A stretch of DNA of 64,000 nucleotides from assembly GCA_965205165.1 (NCBI GenBank), contig OZ242037.1, positions 2,170,001 through 2,234,000 of the forward strand, read 5' to 3'. A program made the position numbers and the translations under genes. Shown in pieces: positions 1-10,047 of this stretch. Source of the DNA: CBDESM01 sp965205165. GTDB lineage: Bacteria > Chloroflexota > Dehalococcoidia > Bin125. Position 1 is the first letter of the stretch. Every line of letters starts with the position of its first letter. Under the pieces are notes generated by a model that saw only the letters and a list, made by a program, of their open reading frames with translations, ran no database searches and was not told where the DNA came from.

Positions 1-1
1 G

Positions 2-2209
2 CTGATGCTCGATTCGACCGAGCCCGAGGTGCTCGAAGCCGGCCTGAAGCTGATCGGCGGCAAGCCGATCGTCAACTCGATCAACTTCGAGGACGGCGGC
101 GAGCGCCTCAGCCGCACGCTCGGCGCGGCCCGCCGCTACGGCGCCGCCGTCGTCGCGCTCTCCATCGACGAGCAGGGACAGGCGCGGACGACCGACCGCA
201 AGGTCGAGATCGCCGAACGGCTCTACCGCACCGCGATCGGGGAATACGGCCTGCCGCCGCAGGACATCTTCTTCGACGCGCTGACGATGCCCCTGGGCAG
301 CGGCCAGGAAGACCTGCGGCGCGACGGCCTGGAAACCCTGAACGCCGTCGAGGAAATCTCGCGCCGCTTCCCCGATTCGCAGACGATCCTGGGCGTGAGC
401 AACATCTCGTTCGGCCTCAACGCCGCGGCGCGGCAGGTGCTCAACAGCGTCTTCCTCGCCGAAGCCGTCGAGCGCGGCCTGACCGCGGCGATCGTCCACG
501 CCGCCCAGATCCTGCCCGAACACCAGATCGACCCCGCCTACCTGCAAGCCGCCCGCCGGCTAATCCACGATGAATGGGTCGGCGGCGAAGACCCGCTGGC
601 CGCGTTCATGGCGCTGTTCGAGGGCGCAACGGTGCGCCGCGAGGAGGCCGACCTGACCGAGCTCGCCGTCGAGGAGCGCCTGCACCGCCGCATCGTCGAC
701 GGCCTGCGCGAGGGCCTGCACGACGATCTGGCCGAGGCGCTGGCGGGGCGGGCCGCGATCGCGGTCATCAACGAGCTGCTGCTCCCCGCGATGCAGGAGG
801 TCGGCGACCTCTTCGGTGCCGGCAAAATGCAGCTCCCGTTCGTGCTCCAGTCCGCCGAAACGATGAAATCGTCGGTCGCCTACCTGGAGCCGCACATGGA
901 AAAGGCCGACGCCGCCGGCAAGGGCAGGATCGTGCTCGCCACCGTGCGCGGCGACGTGCACGACATCGGCAAGAACCTGGTCGACATCATCCTCAGCAAC
1001 AACGGGTTCACCACGATCAACCTCGGCATCAAGCAGCCCATCGCCAGCATCATCGAGGCCGCCGAAGAGCACGAGGCCGACGCGATCGGCCTCTCCGGCC
1101 TGCTGGTCAAGTCGACGCTGGTGATGAAGGAAGACTTGCAGGAGCTGAACCGCCGCGAGATCGCCGACCGCTGGCCGATCCTGCTCGGCGGCGCCGCCCT
1201 CACCCGCCGCTACGTCGAATGGGACCTCCGCAACGAGTTCCAAGGCAAGGTCTTCTACGGCAAGGACGCCTTCGAAGGCCTGCGCATCATGAACTCCCTA
1301 GCCCAAGGCGAACAGCTCGACGCCGCCCCCGTAGCCACCGCCCGCGATCGCACAGCCGCCAAAGGCACCGCGGCATCCGTAGCCGAGGCATCGCCGAAAC
1401 CATCGCTCGCGCCCGCCGCCGATATACCGTCCCCGCCGTTCTGGGGCGCTCGCCTGATCCGCAGCCTGCCGCTGCAAGAGCTCTACCCCTACATCAACGA
1501 AACCGCCCTCTTCCGCGGCCAATGGGGCTTCCGCAGCAGCAACGGAACCGAAGCCTCAACGACGGACGAGGCGCGTGAGGCCCTGCTGCGCTTGCAATCC
1601 GAAGCCGCCTCGCATGGCATCCTCTCCCCCGCCGTCGCATACGGATACTTCCCCGCCGCCGCAAATGGCGACGAACTGATCATCTACGACGGCGACGGGT
1701 CGTCACGCAACGAGCTGGTACGCTTCCATTTCCCGCGACAGACGGGGAAACAGTTGCTGTGCTTGAGTGATTACTTCCGCCCTGTCGGCTCTGGCGAACT
1801 AGACGTATTGGGCCTGCATGTCGTCACAATGGGCCGCCAAGTGAGCGAACACACCGCTTCGCTATACGCAGCCGATCGTTATCAAGATTACCTCTACTGG
1901 CACGGCTTCGGCGTCGAAATGGCCGAAGCCCTGGCCGAATACTGGCATCAACGGATGCGCCAAGAACTCTGCATCGCCGGCGACGACGGCCCGACTCCTG
2001 TTGACCTGTTCAAAACCCGCTACCGCGGCGCCCGCTACTCCTTCGGCTACCCCGCCTGCCCCGACTTGGAAGAACAAGCCAAAATCTGGCAACTCCTCCA
2101 CCCCGAACGGATCGGCGCAACCCTCTCCGAAGAGTTCCAAATCGAACCCGAACAATCCACCAGCGCCCTAATAGTCCACCACCCCGAAGCCCACTACTTC
2201 AGCATCTGA
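2..2209 (+). CDS. metH: Cobalamin-dependent methionine synthase, C-terminal part (5' end outside window)
   Basis: Transfers a methyl group from methyltetrahydrofolate through cobalamin to homocysteine in the cytoplasm. The frame is open to the left edge and the first residues (LDSTEPEVLEAGL, GKPIVNSI) fall inside the pterin-binding barrel, so the homocysteine-binding half and part of the folate domain are missing from view. Counting from the codon at position 5, the four-helix cap and Rossmann B12 module follow, with the cobalt-ligating His near residue 319 in GDVHDIGKN and the SGLLVKST and GGAALTRRY loops. A Pro/Ala-rich linker leads to the AdoMet reactivation domain (about 465-734) with the hallmark RYSFGYPACPDLEEQ. 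The presence of a full activation domain argues for a conventional MetH. The gene ends 19 bases before a convergent toxin gene. Confidence 0.96.
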   Translation: MMLDSTEPEVLEAGLKLIGGKPIVNSINFEDGGERLSRTLGAARRYGAAVVALSIDEQGQARTTDRKVEIAERLYRTAIGEYGLPPQDIFFDALTMPLGSGQEDLRRDGLETLNAVEEISRRFPDSQTILGVSNISFGLNAAARQVLNSVFLAEAVERGLTAAIVHAAQILPEHQIDPAYLQAARRLIHDEWVGGEDPLAAFMALFEGATVRREEADLTELAVEERLHRRIVDGLREGLHDDLAEALAGRAAIAVINELLLPAMQEVGDLFGAGKMQLPFVLQSAETMKSSVAYLEPHMEKADAAGKGRIVLATVRGDVHDIGKNLVDIILSNNGFTTINLGIKQPIASIIEAAEEHEADAIGLSGLLVKSTLVMKEDLQELNRREIADRWPILLGGAALTRRYVEWDLRNEFQGKVFYGKDAFEGLRIMNSLAQGEQLDAAPVATARDRTAAKGTAASVAEASPKPSLAPAADIPSPPFWGARLIRSLPLQELYPYINETALFRGQWGFRSSNGTEASTTDEAREALLRLQSEAASHGILSPAVAYGYFPAAANGDELIIYDGDGSSRNELVRFHFPRQTGKQLLCLSDYFRPVGSGELDVLGLHVVTMGRQVSEHTASLYAADRYQDYLYWHGFGVEMAEALAEYWHQRMRQELCIAGDDGPTPVDLFKTRYRGARYSFGYPACPDLEEQAKIWQLLHPERIGATLSEEFQIEPEQSTSALIVHHPEAHYFSI

Positions 2210-2228
2210 TCCTCGCCGCCGCGAACCC

Positions 2229-2639
2229 TCAGAGGCCGGTGCGCAGATCGATCAATCGCGGCTTGCCGCGCAGCGAGGTGACGTACGCGAATGGGCGCGG
2301 CGTCTCGCGATCAATGCGCTCCAACCAGCGCCAGCGGCGCAGCAAGAAGGAGAGAGCATCGAAATTCGTGGCGTAGGGAGCGCTGAGGACGACCATCCCG
2401 ACGCGATGCTCGATCAGCAGCCGCTTCTCGTTCTCATTCCGCAGCATGCTGCGATCCCGCGTGAACACCAGCCAACCGCCCCGTCCCGCCTCGGGTATCC
2501 ACTCCACATCCTTCACGCCGTCTCCCCGGCCCCGAGGGCCCGGGAACACCGTGTTCACGTCGCCGACGTTCGTCAGCCCGATGATCCGCAAGGCCTGCGG
2601 CAGCCGGTTCGAGACATCCTCGTCACAGTAGATGTTCAT
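2229..2639 (-). CDS. PIN-like toxin (VapC45-like), TA module 1
   Basis: A 136-residue protein beginning MNIYCDEDVSNRLP, typical of the PIN-like toxin group that starts with an acidic D-E-D/N strand. WLVFTRDRSML holds a second acidic strand, and the tail LRRWRWLERI...PRPFAYVTSLRGKPRLIDL is almost the same as in the toxin at 14651-15031. PIN-fold proteins are usually Mg-dependent ribonucleases; activity here is inferred. It overlaps the upstream antitoxin gene by four bases (ATGA), which indicates translational coupling. Family assignment rests on residue patterns only. Confidence 0.72.
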   Translation of the reverse strand: MNIYCDEDVSNRLPQALRIIGLTNVGDVNTVFPGPRGRGDGVKDVEWIPEAGRGGWLVFTRDRSMLRNENEKRLLIEHRVGMVVLSAPYATNFDALSFLLRRWRWLERIDRETPRPFAYVTSLRGKPRLIDLRTGL

Positions 2640-3316
2640 GCGGCGGCGAAGAAGCGAATCGAAGCTTGGACGGCGGCAGGGCTGATCCCGTAGTCGTCCG
2701 CGAGGTACTCGACCGACTCCCCTCCCTTGAAGCGCCCGGCGATGGTGCGGGCCGTGACCCCGCGTCCGGAGACCGTGAGCTGGCCGCCGCGGAAGCGCGG
2801 ATCGACGTTCAACTCTTCATCCCTCCCTACCGGGAAGAAGCGGATCGCCCAGCCCCGCTCATAGTCGAATCGTTCGCGCGCATACGCCTCGAAGCCGTCG
2901 AACAGGGCTTGGATCAAGTCGTCGCCCGCGTCGATTGCGGCAGCGGCGGACACTGCGCGGCTGCCGCCGGCGTGGATGACGCGGCCGCTGATCGTGCGGA
3001 CGTCCTCGACCGCGAACGGGTACCCGCCGTCGAGGCGGGCTAGGAGGAAGTCGCGGGCGTTCCTCAGCTGGCGGAGCGGGATTCCCCGCCGACGGAACTC
3101 ACCGGCGACCGCCAGCTCGACCAGTTCGAGGAAGGAGAGGCGCACTGGCTCACCAGCGGCCCGCGCTCGTTCGGCGAACAGCAGCGCCGGGCGGTCGGCC
3201 GGTCCCGCCCGGAACCAGTTCGTGATCGTGGCCGGCTTCACCTTGGTCAACTCGGCCGCCTCGGAGACCGTGTAGGCGGGCGAAGTGAATGCCGGATCGC
3301 CGCGCACGTCCATCAT
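2636..3316 (-). CDS. DUF433-type antitoxin with N-terminal HTH, TA module 1
   Basis: About 226 residues from the ATG at 3316, preceded by a purine-rich GGCGGGGGA stretch; an upstream in-frame ATG at 3355 is possible but lacks such a site. The N-terminus (SPAYTVSEAAELTKVKPAT, then NWFRAG) reads as a MerR-like helix-turn-helix. The C-terminus (GRFKGGESVEYLADDYGISP) matches the DUF433 pattern found in antitoxins paired with PIN-like toxins. The order antitoxin then toxin with ATGA overlap fits an autoregulated operon. The likely role is to neutralise the protein at 2229-2639 and repress the shared promoter; that is inference from the family and arrangement. Confidence 0.7.
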   Translation of the reverse strand: MMDVRGDPAFTSPAYTVSEAAELTKVKPATITNWFRAGPADRPALLFAERARAAGEPVRLSFLELVELAVAGEFRRRGIPLRQLRNARDFLLARLDGGYPFAVEDVRTISGRVIHAGGSRAVSAAAAIDAGDDLIQALFDGFEAYARERFDYERGWAIRFFPVGRDEELNVDPRFRGGQLTVSGRGVTARTIAGRFKGGESVEYLADDYGISPAAVQASIRFFAAA

Positions 3317-3356
3317 GTCCCCCGCCACAACGATATCCGAGCGACATCCGCCCAAT

Positions 3357-4658
3357 TCAGGGCAGGCGGAGGGCGGCCTCCAAGGCGGCGGGCTTGACTG
3401 AGGCGGGGCCGACTACGGCCAGGCGGAGGCGGTCTTCTTGGATGTACTCGCCGGCCAGGCGGCGGATGTCCGCGCTTGAAACCTCGTGGAAGGAGGCGTC
3501 GACCTCTTCGACGCTGCGGATGCGCTCGCGCAGCAGCGCTTGGGCGCCGTTCCAACTGGAGACCGAGCGGGTGTCCTCCATCTGCAGCAAGCGCCGCCCG
3601 CAGGCGTACTCGCGCGCGCGCTCCAGCTCCGCTTCCGACACGCCCTCGCGCATCCCGCCGAGCACCTCCAGCGCCGCCCGCAGCGCCGCCTCCGCGTTGT
3701 CCGGATCGACGCCCAAGTAGATCTGCATCGCGCCCGAATCGCTCATCGCCGCGCCGAAGGCGTGCACGTCGTAGGCCAGCCCCAGCTGCTCGCGCACCCG
3801 CTCGAACAGCCGCGAACTCATCCCGTCACCGAGAATCCCGACCAGCAGCGACATCCCGAAGCGGTCGGGATGCTCCGCGTCGACCGTCGGCAGCCCGATC
3901 ACGATGTGCGCCTGCTCCGCCTCCTTCTCGCGGAAGCCGAAGCGCCCGCCTTCCGCGGACAGCGGCGCCGGCAGCGGCGGCTCCGGCTCGGCGAACTCCC
4001 AATCCGCCGTCAGCCGCGCCGCCAGTTCGCAGGCCTCGTCCGCATCCAGCGCGCCGGCGACCGAGATCAGCCCGTTGCGCGGCGCGTACTGCCGCCGCCA
4101 GTAGGCGACCGTCTCCGCGTGCGCGATGGCCGAGACCGACTCCGGCGTCCCCGCGATGTCGCGGCCCGCCGGCGTGCCCGGCCAGAGCAGCGAATCCAGC
4201 AGCAGCCCCGCCAGCTGGCCCGGCGAATCCTCCACCGCGGCCAGCTCCTCCAGGATCACCAGCCGCTCCTTCTCCAGCTCCGCCTGCTCGAACAGCGGGC
4301 GGCAGACCAGCTCCGAGATCACGTCCATCGCCGTCCCGAAATGCGGCGCCGGCACCTTGGCGTAGTAGACCGTCAGCTCGCGGTCGGTCGCCGCGTTCAT
4401 CAGCCCGCCGACCCCCTCGATCGCCGCCGAAATCTCCGCCGCCCGCCGCCGCGCCCGCGTCCCCTTGAAGACGCAGTGCTCGACCAGGTGCGAGATGCCC
4501 GCCAGCTCGTCGCGCTCGTAGCGCGCCCCCGCGCCGAGGTAGAACGAGACCGTCGCCGAGCGCGTGTGCGCCATCGGCGCGCAGATCACCCGCAGCCCGT
4601 TGTCCAGGACGCGCTGCTCCACCTCGAGCGGCGCGCCCGCCGCGTGTTCGGAGGCCAC
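3357..4658 (-). CDS. M16 family zinc peptidase (processing-peptidase-like)
   Basis: A 433-residue protein with the inverted zinc motif HLVEH at residues 57-61 and a downstream acidic ligand region (ATDRELTVYYAK). Two M16 halves follow: an active N-terminal domain with the RLVILEELAAVEDSP segment, and a C-terminal non-catalytic domain (REKEAEQAHIVIGLP ... SRLFERVREQLGLAYDV). This matches bacterial M16B peptidases of about 420 residues. The start is placed at GTG 4658, two bases after the stop of the metallo-hydrolase gene; the frame stays open further upstream but that part overlaps the neighbour in another frame and has low-complexity Arg/Gly composition. Substrate unknown; M16B enzymes cleave peptides, presequences or exported proteins. 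Confidence 0.88.
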   Translation of the reverse strand: MASEHAAGAPLEVEQRVLDNGLRVICAPMAHTRSATVSFYLGAGARYERDELAGISHLVEHCVFKGTRARRRAAEISAAIEGVGGLMNAATDRELTVYYAKVPAPHFGTAMDVISELVCRPLFEQAELEKERLVILEELAAVEDSPGQLAGLLLDSLLWPGTPAGRDIAGTPESVSAIAHAETVAYWRRQYAPRNGLISVAGALDADEACELAARLTADWEFAEPEPPLPAPLSAEGGRFGFREKEAEQAHIVIGLPTVDAEHPDRFGMSLLVGILGDGMSSRLFERVREQLGLAYDVHAFGAAMSDSGAMQIYLGVDPDNAEAALRAALEVLGGMREGVSEAELERAREYACGRRLLQMEDTRSVSSWNGAQALLRERIRSVEEVDASFHEVSSADIRRLAGEYIQEDRLRLAVVGPASVKPAALEAALRLP

Positions 4659-4660
4659 CC

Positions 4661-5347
4661 CTAGTCCTGATTCCAGAGCACGTCGCCGTACAGGCTCCCA
4701 TCGTGGTCGCGCCGCGCGAACTGCCGGTACTCGTCGTGGCTCGCGCCCACCGTCGTGTCCTCCCCGTGCCCGTTGAACAGGATCGTCCCGTCCGGCAGCG
4801 CGTAGATCTCCCGCGTGATCGACGCGATCAGCTCGCGCAGGTTCTTGTTCGAGGTCGTGTGCCCCGGCCCGCCCGGGAACAGCGTGTCCCCCACCAGGCA
4901 GAACGGCTCCGCGTAGAAGCAGAGCGAGCCCGGCGTGTGCCCCGGCGTGTGCATCACGTCGATCAGCGTCTGCCCCAGCGGGATCGTCTCGCCCCCGCGC
5001 AGGTGCACGTCGATCCGCTTCGGGTCGAACGTCTCCTTCGAATGCGGGCTCTCCGTCGCCATCTTCGCGTCCGCCTTGTGCATGTAGAACGGCGCGTCCA
5101 CCGCCGCCCGCAGCTCCGCGAAGCCCATCAGGTGGTCGAAATGCCCGTGCGTGATCAGCACCATCTTGACCGTAGCCCCCAGCTCTGCTACGGCCGCCAG
5201 CGTCTGCTCGTGCTCCGTCACCGCGTCGATCACCGCCGCATCCTTCGTCGCGTCGTCCACGAGGATGAAGGCGTTGTTCGAGATCGGCCCGAACGGCCCC
5301 AGCTTGTAGACGCTCAACCCCCCGCCCGCCTGGTGTACCTCGACCAT
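4661..5347 (-). CDS. Metallo-beta-lactamase-fold hydrolase (glyoxalase II-like)
   Basis: A 228-residue protein with THGHFDH at residues 66-72 (the HxHxDH metal motif), GHTPGSLCF, CLVGDTLFPGG and NGHGEDTTVG supplying the remaining ligands. This pattern belongs to small metallo-beta-lactamase-fold hydrolases such as hydroxyacylglutathione hydrolases and persulfide dioxygenases. The precise substrate cannot be read from the sequence. The start at ATG 5347 is preceded by a good ribosome-binding site (GGGAGGGACGAG). It is the first gene of a two-gene unit with the M16 peptidase downstream, and lies divergent from the large surface protein gene. Confidence 0.88.
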   Translation of the reverse strand: MVEVHQAGGGLSVYKLGPFGPISNNAFILVDDATKDAAVIDAVTEHEQTLAAVAELGATVKMVLITHGHFDHLMGFAELRAAVDAPFYMHKADAKMATESPHSKETFDPKRIDVHLRGGETIPLGQTLIDVMHTPGHTPGSLCFYAEPFCLVGDTLFPGGPGHTTSNKNLRELIASITREIYALPDGTILFNGHGEDTTVGASHDEYRQFARRDHDGSLYGDVLWNQD

Positions 5348-5441
5348 CTCGTCCCTCCCGTTCGCTGCGCCGAACGCTCCCCGCCACTGTAGATCACTTG
5401 GCCCGCTGCGCGTCATAAGGGCGGCCCGCGCAGCCCGCCGC

Positions 5442-5470
5442 TTGACCGCGGCCGCGATCTGCCCTACCTT
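5442..5470 (+). promoter_or_regulatory. Sigma70-type promoter for the large surface protein
   Basis: TTGACC at 5442-5447, a 17-base spacer, and TACCTT at 5465-5470 give a near-consensus housekeeping promoter for a high-GC organism. The predicted transcription start is near 5477, about 46 bases before the ATG at 5523. This supports 5523 as the true translation start of the gene that contains the poly-C tract. Confidence 0.6.
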
Positions 5471-5522
5471 CCGCAGCCGTGCCCACCAAGCGGGCCCGAA
5501 AGAGCGAAAGAACCGGCAGCCG

Positions 5523-8500
5523 ATGATCAATCTCACCCCCCCCCCCCCCCCCCCCATCTGATCTAGGCCAACCACAGCACGAAGGGTGCCCCCTCCGCGC
5601 CGCAGCCGCCAACCTCCTCCACCGCGCCTCGGCCATCCGCTCCCGCCTAGTCCTCCTAGTCGCCCTCTTCGCTCTCCTGACCGCCGGCATCGCCGCCCTC
5701 CACTCCACCCCCACCCAAGCCCAAACCAGTTTCACAGTTGAAGTCAGTGTTGCTGTCAGAGCGGCTGAGCACGGCGCGTATGAGTTCGCTCTAAGTGGCA
5801 GCGGTTTTTTCGAGCAGCCGGAGCATCGCTACCTTACTATGATCAGGGCTTCAGTTTCGGGGCATGAAACGGAGCAGTGGTATCGCAGCTCCAACATCGT
5901 TCATTCCGTCGTCGATCCTGCAAATCCCAATAACTCGGAGACCCTCACTCTTGCAATTGACGCAAGCCTCGCCACCGTCGGCGTCAGCGGCGTCATCCAA
6001 GTAGCTCTGCTGAATGGTGCGCAGCGAGTTCAGCCGTCTCCGTTATTCATCTTCAGAGCAGATACGCTTCCGCAAGGCAATAGGTGGTCCTTGAGCTCGG
6101 CAGTTCAGATCAGTCTGCCGCAAGCAGCGGTACCGGACGGCACGATGATCCCGTCCGCTGTCCGGATGTCCACTGGCCCGGAACATGTGGTGGCGCACCT
6201 GTCGGTGCCCGCTTCCGATGGAACTGCAGAGATGGGATTTCCAAGTCGGAATCCGCACTTCTATCAAGCTGGCTCATCTGCATTGACGCTCAACGTTCAT
6301 GTCGGTGAGCTAGTCGCATTTGCTCCGGGAGGTTTCGAGGTCCGACGCTGCGACGCTGGTGTTACTGATCCAGGTTGCGCCACGCCGACATCATTTAATT
6401 CTGATTGGAGTTCAATGAATGTTAACGTAAACGTATTGGCGTGGGATGGCTCAAACTGGCAGGCACCAGATCCGTCGCTTGGTGTCTCTTTAAGCGTTCC
6501 CGCCGATGGCGCGATCTGCAGCGGGTCAAATTATTGCGCGATCTCACAATCGAACTGGATGAGTCAGCAGAACGACGCAACTGGATCAAGCGAGGTTTTG
6601 CCCCTTGACGTGGTGCTCAACACTGCCAGTGGCGTGACCGCTCCGCTGCGCTTCAGTGTCAGTATAGTAGAAACGTTCCTCGGAGATACCCCAAACAGAT
6701 ATACCGCATGGTCAGCTTCCGACATCATGGCCACGCCTGATTTGACGCCGACACCGAAGATGTTTTTCTTCGATACATCTGACCCCGGATTCCCACCGCC
6801 TTGTTCCGATGCGCAGATGACAGCCGAGGCCGGGGACGACTGCGATCCGGTGGTGCCGGATGGCGACGCTGTCCGGATCGGGTTCACGATCCTCAACGGT
6901 GCCTCCGCAGACCATACACCGACAGGATCAGTGGGAGCTTATATACAGACCAGCCGCGTCCCACATCAGCGGAATTTCAACGACTTCGATCGCATTGAGC
7001 TGGTGTCGGACGGCCCCGGTGGGTTCAACAATGCTGGTACTGGGTTTTGTAGGCTAATTCAGTCTCCCGAGAGTAGTATAGGGTATGGCTTTGTTGGAGT
7101 GCCGGCCACCCAGACAGAGCCTGCTCGCCTGCACGGGTCATGTACGATTTCTTCATATGACTGGTACAACACCGCTTCTCGGGGCTTGGATGGCGCTCCT
7201 GATCGGGATCGGGCGCTATCAAAGTCTGAAACAGTGGGCCACGGTGCGATCCTGTTCCGACCGTGGCCTACAGGTGGGACGCGAAACTACACGATCACCG
7301 CGAATCTCTACCGCCAGCCACCCAATGCCGATCCTCCCGAAACGCCGGTAACCACGACGATCGTGGTAGAAGGTGTGTCGGTGACATCGCTGCTACAACC
7401 TAGCATAACTTCCATTTCAACACTAGCTGCCTCGGCGGGGAATAACTGCGTCGCTGCATTGACGGGAGACGGATGTTGGACAACAAATGTCATGCCCTTG
7501 TTTTCCGATCTCGCCGACTCGGGCCCTATGGTCGTGTTGGAAGCGCAGCCCGGGCGGGTTGAGCTATCGGTTTCCGGTGACTTCACCAGCGAGGTACCAG
7601 CGACTATCGTCTGCCAAGATGATCAGCCGGTACCATGTACGACCTCCATCACAAAAGATCAACTCAAGCAAGCCGTGACTATCCCTGCAGGGATGGGCGA
7701 CATTTGGCCAGTCTTCGGCCACCACGCCATCGCGTCGCAAGGTGGCTACTTGCAATATTTCGCGCCACTCAACGCAGAGGGCCCCGCTGCCGTTTCGGCA
7801 CGATTTATCGACAAGAATGGCATCTCGCGAAGTACGATGGCAGCAGCGGAGTACAAATTCAGCCGGGTAGCGAGCCCGGTGGTGGAGGCGCGGATCTCCG
7901 AAGATGCCGATGAGAGGCTCGAACCAAGACAGACCACGGCGCTGCGGATCGGCGTGCGGATTGTGATCGACCAACCGTCGCTGAGCGACCCGACCGTCGA
8001 GACGGTCTTCGCAACTGATGTCGGACTCTTCGATTCGAGGACGATTGTCAACTCCATGATAACCGACGATCGCCGTGGCGTCGCGCTGCGCCTTGATCCG
8101 TCCAGCTACTTCACCTTGACCGGTGGTGCTGTTTGGGCATCCAACGGCGGCACCCGACTGCGGCCCGATGGCCTGTTCAGATGCGACTACGACCAAGAGG
8201 CGAGCGGTGACGGCAGCGCGGTCTTCTTCTGCTGGCTGCAACAGCGGCAAGCCGACGGCACGCTCGCCGCACCGCAGATCACCGTTGCCGACGATGCGAA
8301 CGGCGGGATCCAGGTGGCCGCGAATTTCGTCGCTGCGGAGGGCGAGAAGTTTCTAGTCAACTACCGTCGTCCGCGCGAGCCTTGGATGACTGACGCGCAT
8401 TGGCGCCTGCTCAACTTCCGCCGCACCCACGATGCAGGAGACTCGTATTTCGGCACGGCGACGCTACCGGTGGGCGAGAAGGCGCGCTTGGAGTCCGCTT

Positions 8501-9861
8501 CGCTGCGGCGTGAGGGGGACGCGACCGGGACGATCCGCGCGAGGGGCAACGCGGCGGTCGAGCTGGCGCTGCGCGACCAGAACGGCAATCCGGCGCAGAT
8601 CGGCACGGTCTCCGCGATCACCGTGACGGCGACCGCGGGAACGCTGGGCGGCGCATACTGCGGCGGTGTCGCATCCTGCACGATCGACTTGGCCGATGGC
8701 TCCGCCTTCCGCACGGCGGTCGCGGAAAACCCTGCCCTCGCCGCGGCGATCCCGGTCACGTTCACCGCGCCCGACGAATCGGGCACGGCCAGCATCAGCG
8801 CCGCCGTCGTCGGCGCCGACGGCGGCACGCCCGCGGCGGACCCGATCGAGATCGCCTACTCCAGCGATGCGGCCACGATCATGCTCGGCTCCGAGATGCC
8901 GCGCGTCCTCGCCTGGGGCACGCCCGACGCGGACGACCCGGCGACGCCGAATGTCGACGAGCAGGACGACCGCGACGTCGCCAAGATCTCGGTCTCGTCC
9001 GCGGACTCGCAGGGCCGCTCGGCGGATCTGCCGCAGACGGTCTCGGCGCGGCTGATCAATCCGGACGGCGAGGCGGTCGGCAGCGATGCGGTGGTCTCGA
9101 CCGTCTGCGCCGAAGCTGGCGGGGTCGAGGATCGCGCCGACTGCAAGTTCGAGGTCGACGTCAACGCCGACCGCGCCACGCCGCTCGCCTCCGGCCTCTA
9201 CACGCTCCGCGCCAGTTTCGGCGGCGAGACGCGCGAAGCGGTGCTCACGATCGCGGGCGCGCCCGCGGCGATCACGGCGGATCCCGCGCCCGCCCTGCCC
9301 GGTCTGGGCGAGACCTTCAGCTGGGGCGTCGGGATCGCCGACGAGACGGGCGTGCCGGTCGCCGACGGCACCTCCGTGCGCTTCAGCACCCCGTCTACGG
9401 GCGAGGGCATGGGGCCGCTGCTGCTCGTGAGCCCGGCGGGCGGCGCCGCGACGGCGAAGAACGGGCGAGCCGAGGCGACCTTCGCGGTGATCAGCCGCGG
9501 CGTCGGCATCATCAGCGTCGAAGCGGGCGACGCCGCGGCGGCCGAGCCCGCCCGGCACACGCTCGTCGTCGAAGCCGCCCCGCAGGCCGCCGAGCTCGCG
9601 GAGCAGATGATCGGGCTCCCGCCGGCGCCGGACGGACAGCCCGCCGGCGGCGTATCCGCGGCCACGGGGATCGCATCGTTCAGCGGCAGCAGCAGCGCCT
9701 CGGCGAGCAGCGTCCTGTCCGCGCTGGACGGCCGGCGCAGCATTCTCATATGGAACGGCCGACGCTGGATCCGCTACGCCGTGGACGCGGACGGAACCCC
9801 CCTGCCCGGTTCGACGGACTTCACGCTCCTGCCCGGCGACGTCATCTGGCTCGGCGAATAG
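5523..9861 (+). CDS. Large exported Ig-like surface protein, out of frame through a poly-C tract near its start
   Basis: The long frame runs to the TAG at 9859 and is open from 5527, but it contains no usable start before ATG 5839, which would cut off an evident export signal. Reading backwards from 5839 gives a hydrophobic stretch (SRLVLLVALFALLTAGIAAL, then STPTQAQ), a classic signal peptide ending in an A-x-A site. The only nearby start is ATG 5523 (MINLT), directly before 20 C residues, and it is one base out of register, running into a TGA after the tract. With 19 (or 16, or 22) Cs the product would be about 1445 residues: Pro tract, signal peptide, a long Cys-containing extracellular region, and Ig/Big-like repeats around 8460-9560 (for example VTATAGTLGG, ISVEAGDAAAAEPA), then a compact C-terminal domain. 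No catalytic motif was seen; adhesin or envelope role is inferred. Two hairpins follow the stop. Confidence 0.7.
5536..5555. repeat. 20-base poly-C homopolymer inside the translated leader
   Basis: An uninterrupted run of 20 C, 13 bases after ATG 5523. In the current length the start codon and the signal-peptide frame disagree by one base. Tracts of this length slip readily during replication and are the classic basis of phase variation, though they are also error-prone in sequencing. Confidence 0.97.
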
Positions 9862-9869
9862 CCGCGGGT

Positions 9870-9897
9870 CGGGGCCCGGCCTCCCCACCGGGCCCCG
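9870..9897 (+). terminator. GC-rich hairpin after the surface protein gene
   Basis: Ten-base perfect arms (CGGGGCCCGG and CCGGGCCCCG) with an eight-base loop, starting nine bases after the stop codon. No U-tract follows, so termination is inferred from position and stability. Confidence 0.5.
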
Positions 9898-9912
9898 CCC
9901 CGCCGAGCCACC

Positions 9913-9951
9913 GCATCTGGGACCCCGCCCCCGCGGCGGGGTCCCAGATGC
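9913..9951 (+). terminator. Strong 17-bp hairpin, probable terminator
   Basis: Perfect 17-base arms at 9913-9929 and 9935-9951 with a five-base loop (CCCGC). It lies between the large surface gene and the first of the three paralogues, so it probably insulates the two transcription units. No T-run follows. Confidence 0.65.
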
Positions 9952-10047
9952 CCGGGCAGTCCCCGCAAGCGCGGCCCCCGCACTCGCCCCGCCCCCGCCA
10001 CGACGCGAAAGCATCGGATGTAGGGTCAGGGGCGAGGAGGAGCGGCG

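Noticed and set aside
560..1578. Long open frames antisense and alternate-frame to metH
   Set aside because: Arg/Ala/Gly-rich, no family motifs; expected shadows in a 70% GC genome under a well-supported gene.
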